Of a DNA stretch of 40,011 bases, positions 34,638-40,011 are shown one piece after another; the stretch's first letter is position 1; each line of letters begins with the position of its first letter. A program made the translations under genes and the position numbers. The notes beneath the pieces were generated by a model. The model was not told the origin of the DNA. It was given only the letters and a program-made list of their open reading frames with translations, and ran no database searches. The DNA comes from CAZYTO01 sp964650405 (GTDB taxonomy: Bacteria; Acidobacteriota; Thermoanaerobaculia; Gp7-AA8), in contig CAZYTO010000012.1 of the NCBI GenBank assembly GCA_964650405.1, positions 1 through 40,011 on the forward strand, written 5' to 3'.

Positions 34638-35685
34638 CGTTCCCAACCTCTACGACTTCGGCCCGTCCGCTCTCGACCGGGAGCTCGCGCCGCACGTAGC
34701 TCCTCCGTTCCGCATCAAGCAGGTCCGGGAGTGGATGCACGTCCGCGGCGTCGATTCGTTCGACGCCATGTCCAACCTGCCGAAGGACCTCCGGGCGCAG
34801 CTCGCGCAGCGCTACACACTGGCCTTCCCGCAGATCGTCGACGTCACGGAGCCGGCCGCGGACGGCAGCCGCAAGTACCTCTTCACCCTGCGCGACGGCA
34901 ACCGGATCGAAGCGGTCTACATGCCGATCGGTGACAGAACGAGCGTCTGCCTCTCGTCGCAGGCCGGCTGTGCCGTCGGCTGCACGTTCTGCGTCACCGG
35001 CTTCTTCGGCGCCGGCCGCAATCTCACGCCGTCGGAGATGCTCGGGCAGCTCTTCACCGTGCAGCAGCAGTTCGGCCTCGCGAGCGAGTCGATGAACGTG
35101 GTCTTCATGGGGATGGGGGAGCCGCTGCTCAACTTCGATCACGTGATGACGGCGCTCGAGGTGATGTACACGGCCATCGCCCCGAAGCGCATTACGGTGT
35201 CGACATCGGGCATCATCCCCGGCATCGAAGCGCTGGCGCGGCAGGAGCGGCGGCCGAACCTGGCCGTTTCCATCAACGCGCCGGACCGCAAGCGCCGCGA
35301 GGAGATCATGCCCATCACGGTCAAGTACCCGCTCGACGAGCTGATGGCCGCCCTGAAGCGCTATCCGACGGAGAAGGGACGGGAGATCACGGCCGAGTAC
35401 GTCCTGCTGGCCGGCTACAACGACGGGCCGCAGGATGCGGTGGCCCTGGCCCGCCTCCTCCGCGGCGTCGATGCGAAGGTGAACGCCATCCCGTTCAATC
35501 CCGATCCGAACCTGCCGCCGTGGATGAAGCGCCCCACGGATGCCGCCATCGACCGCTTCGTGGAGACGCTCGCCGCGAGCCGCGTGGCCGTCACCGTCCG
35601 CCGTTCGAAGGGCCGCGACATCGCCGCCGCCTGCGGCCAGCTCCGGGGGAAAGAGATCGCCACGGGTCGCGCGGCGCGGCGGTAG
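34621..35685 (+). CDS. rlmN: Dual-specificity RNA methyltransferase RlmN
   Basis: A 354-residue radical-SAM enzyme that makes 2-methyladenosine at A2503 of 23S rRNA and at A37 of some tRNAs. The CxxxCxxC iron-sulphur motif CAVGCTFC is at residues 117-124, preceded by VCLSSQAG. NVVFMGMGEPLLNFD, ITVSTSGIIPGI, LAVSINAPD and the C-terminal VRRSKGRDIAAACGQLRG (the methyl-carrying Cys lies in ACGQL) match the family. The start is GTG at 34621, inside the end of the upstream gene; the longer frame is not family-like. It converges with the RNA-ligase-like gene 18 bp away. Confidence 0.95.
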   Translation: MTNTNDVPNLYDFGPSALDRELAPHVAPPFRIKQVREWMHVRGVDSFDAMSNLPKDLRAQLAQRYTLAFPQIVDVTEPAADGSRKYLFTLRDGNRIEAVYMPIGDRTSVCLSSQAGCAVGCTFCVTGFFGAGRNLTPSEMLGQLFTVQQQFGLASESMNVVFMGMGEPLLNFDHVMTALEVMYTAIAPKRITVSTSGIIPGIEALARQERRPNLAVSINAPDRKRREEIMPITVKYPLDELMAALKRYPTEKGREITAEYVLLAGYNDGPQDAVALARLLRGVDAKVNAIPFNPDPNLPPWMKRPTDAAIDRFVETLAASRVAVTVRRSKGRDIAAACGQLRGKEIATGRAARR

Positions 35686-35703
35686 CAAACCTCGCGTTGA
35701 CGG

Positions 35704-36258
35704 TCAGGCCAGCCGGATCTCCCTGAGCGCCGTATGCACGGCGCCGTTCGGGTTGAGCTTTGACGAGTAGAGGGTGACGTGGTCCACGGGGAAGGAAGCC
35801 GAGACGAAGTCGCGGAGGGCTTTCTCGTAGGTCTCGATCGACAGCGGCGGCCAGTGATCGCGGATGCGCATGATGGTCAGGTGGGGGCGGAAGTCGCCGC
35901 CGTCGAGGTGGAGGCCTGCTGAGGCCACGGCGTCGCGCACGGCCTGGGCCACGGCTTCGTAGCGCTCGCGCGGTTCGGCGCCCACCCAGCCCACCCTGGC
36001 GTGACGGGGATTCGGGAAGAAGCCGCAGCCGCGGAGGGTGCCTTCGAAGGCGTTCACCTTCGCCAGCCGTTCCGTGAGGAGGGGCGTCAGCGTTTCGACG
36101 ATCGACTCCGGCTGCTCGCCGAGGAAGGCGAAGGTCAGGTGCTGCGTCTCTTCCCGCACCCATGACGCGGGCGGAAGGCGCGGGCGCACGCGCGCTACAC
36201 GTTCATTCAGCGGTGCTTTGACCGCCGCGGGGAAGCTCGACGCGAGGAAGAGGCGCAT
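35704..36258 (-). CDS. thpR: RNA 2',3'-cyclic phosphodiesterase/2'-5' RNA ligase (ThpR family)
   Basis: A 184-residue 2H-phosphoesterase. Both catalytic HxTx motifs are present: HLTFAFLG near residue 44 and HLTIMRIRD near 128. The start MRLFLASSFP is the family start, and FRPHLT and FVSASFPVDHVTLYSS complete the fold. It opens 2',3'-cyclic phosphates in RNA in characterised members. ATG at 36258; a TAGAAT hexamer sits 22 nt upstream. Confidence 0.9.
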   Translation of the reverse strand: MRLFLASSFPAAVKAPLNERVARVRPRLPPASWVREETQHLTFAFLGEQPESIVETLTPLLTERLAKVNAFEGTLRGCGFFPNPRHARVGWVGAEPRERYEAVAQAVRDAVASAGLHLDGGDFRPHLTIMRIRDHWPPLSIETYEKALRDFVSASFPVDHVTLYSSKLNPNGAVHTALREIRLA

Positions 36259-36336
36259 GGCTGCCGGACCGGCGGCCAGATTCTAGACCCGAACGCCACC
36301 CATGGGACGGCGAAGGCGAACCGCACCGTTCGTTTC

Positions 36337-37725
36337 TCAGTCCGCCCCACCCGCCAGGAACTCCGGCGTGAAGATGCGTGCGATCTCCTCCTCGGACAGC
36401 AGCTTCTTCTCCCGCAGCAGTTGCGGAATCGGGATGCCGCTCTTCGCCGACTCCTTGGCGATCTCGGCGGCGCGGGCGTATCCGATGAGCGGGTTGAGGG
36501 CCGTGGCCAGCGACGGAGAGCTGATGTAGTAGGCCTCGGACCTGGCCCGGTCCGCCTCGATCCCGCGGATGCACTTCGCGGTGAAGGTGGGGAGGAAGTT
36601 CTTCAGGATCTCCATGGAGAACAGCACCTCGAACACCATGAGCGGCATCATCACGTTCAGCTCGAGCTGGCCGGCCTGCACCGCCAGCGCCACGGCTGTG
36701 TCGGCGCCGATGACGTGGAAGCAGATCTGGTTCAGACACTCGAGCAGCGAGGGGTTGACCTTGCCGGGCATGATGGACGACCCGGGCTGCACGGACGGCA
36801 GGGTGATCTCGGCCAGCCCGGTGTGCGGCCCCGAGGCCAGGAGGCGCAGGTCGTTGGTGATGCGCGTCAGCTCCAGGGCCAGATTCCGCAGCGCTCCGGA
36901 GACGGCGGCCACAGGCAACTGCGACTGCATCGCCTCGCGCAGGTCCTCGGCGGCCGTCAGTTCGAGACCGGTCAGCGCGCGGAGGTGGGTGACGACGGCG
37001 TGCCGGTAGCCGCGCGGTGTGTTGATTCCGGTCCCGGTGGCCGTGCCGCCGATGCCGAGCGAGCGCAGCTCGTCGCCGGCGCCGGAGAGCAGCCGCCGGG
37101 CGCGGCGCACGGCCGCGGCGTACGCGGCGAATTCCTGCCCGAGCGTCACCGGCACGGCGTCCTGCAGGTGGGTGCGGCCGGACTTGATCACATCGGCGAA
37201 TGCGTCGCCCTTCGCAGCCAGTGCGGCGGCCAGGGGGTCGAGGGCTGCCGTGAGGTCGTGCAGCAGGAAGAGGGAGGCAATGCGAATCGCTGTCGGGAAC
37301 ACGTCATTCGTCGACTGCGACATGTTGACGTGGTCGTTGGGGTGGACCGGCTGGTACGCGCCGAGCGGCCGTCCCAGCGAGACGTTGGCGAGGTTGGCGA
37401 TGACCTCGTTGCAGTTCATGTTGAACGACGTCCCGGCCCCGGCCTGGAAGACGTCGACGACGAACTGGGCGCGCATGGATTCGTCGTCGCGGAGGATACG
37501 GTCGCAGGCCGTGACGATGGCGTCCGCCAGCTCCGGCTCCAGCGCGCCAAGCTCACGGTTGGCCAGGGCCGCGGCCTTCTTCAGCAGGATGAAGGCGCGG
37601 ATGAAGAGGGGATGTGCCCGAAGGCCGCTGACGGGGTAGTTCTCCACCGCCCGCTGCGTCTGCGCACCATAGAGCGCATCGTCGGGAACGGAGACTTTGC
37701 CGAGGGTGTCGGTTTCGAGTCGCAT
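36337..37725 (-). CDS. Aspartase/class II fumarase family lyase, probably aspartate ammonia-lyase
   Basis: A 462-residue lyase with the superfamily signature GSSIMPGKVNP (about 312-322), the SS loop that carries the catalytic Ser. Other family stretches are DALYGAQTQRAVENYPVSG, NMNCNEVIANLA, HPNDHVNMSQSTND and GTATGTGINTPRGYR. Both aspartase and class II fumarase share these. The adjacent class I fumarase makes a second fumarase less needed, so I favour aspartate to fumarate plus ammonia, without a decisive residue. It lies downstream of fumarase alpha and beta in the same direction and would feed or drain fumarate. Confidence 0.85.
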   Translation of the reverse strand: MRLETDTLGKVSVPDDALYGAQTQRAVENYPVSGLRAHPLFIRAFILLKKAAALANRELGALEPELADAIVTACDRILRDDESMRAQFVVDVFQAGAGTSFNMNCNEVIANLANVSLGRPLGAYQPVHPNDHVNMSQSTNDVFPTAIRIASLFLLHDLTAALDPLAAALAAKGDAFADVIKSGRTHLQDAVPVTLGQEFAAYAAAVRRARRLLSGAGDELRSLGIGGTATGTGINTPRGYRHAVVTHLRALTGLELTAAEDLREAMQSQLPVAAVSGALRNLALELTRITNDLRLLASGPHTGLAEITLPSVQPGSSIMPGKVNPSLLECLNQICFHVIGADTAVALAVQAGQLELNVMMPLMVFEVLFSMEILKNFLPTFTAKCIRGIEADRARSEAYYISSPSLATALNPLIGYARAAEIAKESAKSGIPIPQLLREKKLLSEEEIARIFTPEFLAGGAD

Positions 37726-37836
37726 GATTCGCTTATTCGCGTATTCGCGTATTCGCGTACTCGCTTATTCGCTACGCATGCAACCCGCGAACCGCGAACC
37801 GCGAATAAGCGAATAAGCGAATAAGCGAATAAGCGC
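37726..37836. repeat. Inverted tandem GCGAATAA repeats filling the gap between lyase and fumarase beta
   Basis: The whole 111-bp gap is two arms of a short unit. On the left are TTCGC-type copies (TTATTCGC/GTATTCGC), on the right the reverse complement GCGAATAA repeated about four times, preceded by CGAACCG copies. The arms would fold into a long hairpin in the fum mRNA. Confidence 0.8.
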
Positions 37837-38403
37837 TCACGCCTTCAGCGCGGCCAGTCGTTCCTTCGACTCCTGGAAGACTTTCTCATGGAGTGACTGG
37901 CCGTGGGCGTCCATGGTTACGATGGCCATGAAGTCTTCCACCCAGAGATGCCAGATGGCTTCGGGGGAGCCGAGGTCGAGCCAGTCGACGCCGTCCACGC
38001 GCTTGATCGAAGCAGCGCAGACCTGGGCGGCGCCACCGATGGCGTGGAGGTACACCGCTCCGTACTGCTTGCATGCGGCCAGCGTCTTCTCGCCCATGCC
38101 GCCCTTGCCGATGACGCCGCGGATCCGGTAGTCGCGGATCACTTCGTGCTCGTACGGCTCTTCGCGCGAGGAGGTGGTGGGACCGGCGGCCTTGCACATC
38201 CACTGCTCGCCCTCTTTCACCATGACCGGACCGCAGTGATAGAGGATCTGCCCTTCCAGGTCGACGGGCGGTTTGGTGCCGGTGTGGATGCGATGGTGCA
38301 CGGCGTCACGGCCCGTGTAGAGCCGGCCGGTGATGGAGACCGTGTCGCCGACATGGAGCGTGCGGATCGTCGCTTCGTCGATGGGAGTGGTGAGCTTGAT
38401 CAT
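37837..38403 (-). CDS. Class I fumarate hydratase, beta subunit
   Basis: A 188-residue subunit, the C-terminal half of a FumA-type enzyme. Family stretches are LHVGDTVSITGRLYTGRDAVH, ILYHCGPV, AAGPTTSSR and GVIGKGGMG. With the alpha subunit it hydrates fumarate to malate using a [4Fe-4S] cluster. ATG at 38403 gives the normal MIKLTTP start; the longer frame runs through the repeat spacer and should be ignored. It lies 124 bp after the alpha gene. Confidence 0.92.
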   Translation of the reverse strand: MIKLTTPIDEATIRTLHVGDTVSITGRLYTGRDAVHHRIHTGTKPPVDLEGQILYHCGPVMVKEGEQWMCKAAGPTTSSREEPYEHEVIRDYRIRGVIGKGGMGEKTLAACKQYGAVYLHAIGGAAQVCAASIKRVDGVDWLDLGSPEAIWHLWVEDFMAIVTMDAHGQSLHEKVFQESKERLAALKA

Positions 38404-38527
38404 TCGTTTGTTCGTTGTTCGTTGTTCGTTGTCCGTTGTCCGTTGTCCGTTGTCCGTTGATCGCTGATCGTTGATCTTTGATCGCCGCGTTCTCACGAAC
38501 AACGACCAACGAACAACGGACAACGAT
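38404..38527. repeat. Inverted tandem TTCGTTG/CAACGAA repeats between fumarase subunit genes
   Basis: The left arm (about 38404-38480) is a run of 7- to 8-bp units, TTCGTTG, then TCCGTTG, then GATCGCT or GATCTTT forms. The right arm (about 38497-38526) is CGAACAACGACCAACGAACA-type, complementary to the first units. It fills the gap between the beta start and the alpha stop almost completely, giving a long potential hairpin in the mRNA. Confidence 0.8.
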
Positions 38528-39445
38528 TCAGTACAGCCACTCCGTGACGGTTCCCGTTTCCGCTTCGAGCTGCGCGCCGCGGCGGCGGTAGGCCCAGCAC
38601 ATGTAGGCGATGGAGACGAAGAATGACGCCGGGAGGCGATTGAGCTTGCCGATCTTGCAGGCCAGGAGGGTGGTGTTGCCGCCGAAGCCCATGGGGCCGA
38701 TGCCGGACTGGTTGGCCTTGGCCACGATGCGCCCTTCGAGCGCGGCCAGCTCGGGGTCGCCGTTGGTGTCATCCAGCTCGCGCAGGAGCTGCTCCTTGGC
38801 GTTCATGTAGCCGGTGCCGCGGTCGCCGCCGATGCAGACGCCGAGGATGCCGGGGCCGCAGCCCTGTCCCTGGGCCTGCAGGACGCAGTCGAGGATGGCG
38901 TTCTCCACGCCCTTGAGATCGCGCCCGCCGAGGTCGGGGTGGGGCAGGGAGTACTGCGCGTTCATGTTCTCGCAGCCGCCGCCTTTGAGCATCAGCTTCA
39001 CCTCGACGTACGGCTTCCGCCACTGCTCGAAGTGAAAGACCGGCGAGCCGGGGCCGGTGTTGTCGCCGCTGTTCTTCCCGGTGATGCTGTCGACGCTGTT
39101 CTGGCGCAGGTAGCCTTTCTTCGTGGCCGCGCGCACGGCTTCGACGGCCGTCTCTTCGAAATCGAGCTGGTCGTAGCCGGCCGGTGTGTGAACGTAGAAG
39201 AGGATGGTGCCGGTGTCCTGACAGAGGGGCAGCGAGCTCTCTTTGGCCAGACCGATGTTGCAGCCGATGACGTTCAGGGCCACGTCCGCGTTCGAGCCCT
39301 CGGCTTCGTTCTTCCGCGCGGCGGTGATGGCTCGCACGACGTCGTCCGGCAGGATGGTGGAGGTGCGGCGGATGAGCTCGAGGATGGAGTCGAAGAGGGC
39401 CGTCTGCGGGGTCTCTTCGTGCAGCGGCTGGGCAGTGGCGGACAT
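38528..39445 (-). CDS. Class I fumarate hydratase, alpha subunit
   Basis: A 305-residue subunit with three cluster Cys contexts: GCNIGLAKESSLPLCQDTGT, KGGGCENMN and GCGPGILGVCIGGDRG. FYVHTPAGYDQLDFEETAV and GPMGFGGNTTLLACKIG are also typical. Start ATG at 39445 has GGAGA 7 nt upstream; the longer frame is not supported. It is the first gene of the alpha, beta, lyase run on this strand, so a promoter should lie in 39446-39559, a gap that also carries a GTGGTTAGAGGGGA-type simple repeat (39517-39555). Confidence 0.93.
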   Translation of the reverse strand: MSATAQPLHEETPQTALFDSILELIRRTSTILPDDVVRAITAARKNEAEGSNADVALNVIGCNIGLAKESSLPLCQDTGTILFYVHTPAGYDQLDFEETAVEAVRAATKKGYLRQNSVDSITGKNSGDNTGPGSPVFHFEQWRKPYVEVKLMLKGGGCENMNAQYSLPHPDLGGRDLKGVENAILDCVLQAQGQGCGPGILGVCIGGDRGTGYMNAKEQLLRELDDTNGDPELAALEGRIVAKANQSGIGPMGFGGNTTLLACKIGKLNRLPASFFVSIAYMCWAYRRRGAQLEAETGTVTEWLY

Positions 39446-39559
39446 GCAGGTTCTCCCGCGGGCGAGTGTATCGAGGGGAGCAACGCGGGACAAGGGAGGG
39501 GGATTTCGAGGCAGGGAGCGGCGAGTGGTTAGAGGGGAGTGGTTGGTGGTTAGAGGGCC

Positions 39560-39954
39560 TTACCAATGCAGGACGCTGAGCCCGACGATTCGATCGAAAC
39601 CGCCGTCGTTCGTGAGAAGCGGAAGGTCGTGCTGGATGCAGAGGGCGGCAATCCAGAGGTCGTTGACCTTGGAGGCTGTCAGGCAGGTATTGCTTCCGAA
39701 AGTTGCGGAACGCACGTCGCCATACACTCGCGCGGTCTCGACGTTCGGGAGCAATGCCTGCCAACGAAGGAGAATGCTTTCGATGATCCTGCGCTGGTAA
39801 TCTGCCCGAGCACTCCGCGATGCGCCGTAGTAGAGCTCACCGATGACCGTCAGCGGGATGAGCACCGTCGCGCCGGTGTCGAGTTGCGGGGCGGAGGGTC
39901 GCGATCAACTCGGATGTAGTCGATGACGGCACTGGTATCGACAGCGAGCCGCAC
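39560..39954 (-). pseudogene. PIN-domain toxin (VapC-like), frameshifted
   Basis: The reverse strand starts with GTG at 39954 and reads VRLAVDTSAVIDYIRVDRD, the first acidic strand of a PIN domain. It then needs a frame change near 39891-39897 to continue as APQLDTGATVLIPLTVIGEL and on to NDLWIAALCIQHDLPLLTND. Together these give a full PIN fold, with Asp, Glu and the later Asp residues. As written it is broken by a single-base indel; a sequencing error in a C-rich run is possible. If the frame were intact it would be an active-type toxin. Confidence 0.6.
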
Positions 39955-39956
39955 GC

Positions 39957-40011
39957 TTAGGGTTCGTCGAGAAATAAGTGTCTCAAAGTTGAGGATGGAT
40001 GGTGTAGTTCC
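39957..40011 (-). CDS. C-terminal fragment of a possible VapB-type antitoxin
   Basis: One frame read from 40010 ends ...LRHLFLDEP at a stop at 39957-39959, two nt before the PIN start. This spacing fits an antitoxin gene just outside the window, but only 17 codons are visible. Confidence 0.35.
   Translation of the reverse strand, partial: ELHHPSSTLRHLFLDEP

Noticed and set aside
37837..38772. A 311-codon frame that extends fumarase beta to the right
   Set aside because: The extra part crosses the tandem repeat spacer and the end of the alpha gene in the wrong frame.

Overview
The window is GC-rich bacterial chromosome. A TonB-dependent receptor of the Oar type, a multihaem cytochrome c, metacaspase-like proteins, Hanks-type kinases and Uma2 nucleases together suggest an Acidobacteriota-like organism. 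This placement is inference from gene content; there is no rRNA or marker gene to fix it.

Layout. 1-3.9 kb: the 3' end of a TonB-dependent receptor with a strong terminator, then an MFS transporter translationally coupled to pxpA (5-oxoprolinase subunit A). 3.97-4.8 kb: a non-coding palindromic repeat array. 4.9-8.2 kb: a secreted six-haem cytochrome and a Uma2 nuclease, followed by a MITE-like palindrome. 8.5-14.4 kb: a Calx-beta/autotransporter surface protein, then a two-gene operon with a Sel1/pseudo-caspase protein and a membrane kinase-caspase fusion. 14.4-20.0 kb: a Phd/PIN toxin-antitoxin pair, a secreted metallophosphoesterase, a LamG-like secreted protein, an AraC regulator, a small membrane protein and a second Uma2 gene.

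20.0-32.75 kb is a genomic island in the 3' end of tRNA-Asn. It is bounded by a 47-bp near-perfect direct repeat of the tRNA 3' half, carries a tyrosine integrase next to the intact tRNA, and has a third, degraded att copy inside at 23.76 kb, so it looks like two cargoes in tandem. Cargo A is a Ser/Thr kinase-GTPase fusion with a membrane partner. Cargo B is a tightly coupled five-gene operon, in transcription order: SIS-HAD fusion, phosphoribosyltransferase, ORC/CDC6-like AAA ATPase, two-lobed Rossmann-like protein, PfkB-type kinase. Cargo B is the best candidate for an undescribed system. It combines four enzymes suited to building or altering a phosphoribosyl or nucleoside-like metabolite with a DNA-binding-type ATPase, in a mobile setting typical of defence genes.

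32.7-40 kb is conserved chromosome: divergent tRNA-Asn and tRNA-Cys, an HhH-GPD glycosylase, a small conserved gene with rlmN, and a reverse-strand cluster (class I fumarase alpha and beta, an aspartase/fumarase-family lyase, a 2'-5' RNA ligase-like protein). The gaps in that cluster are filled by inverted tandem repeats. The window ends in a frameshifted PIN toxin gene.
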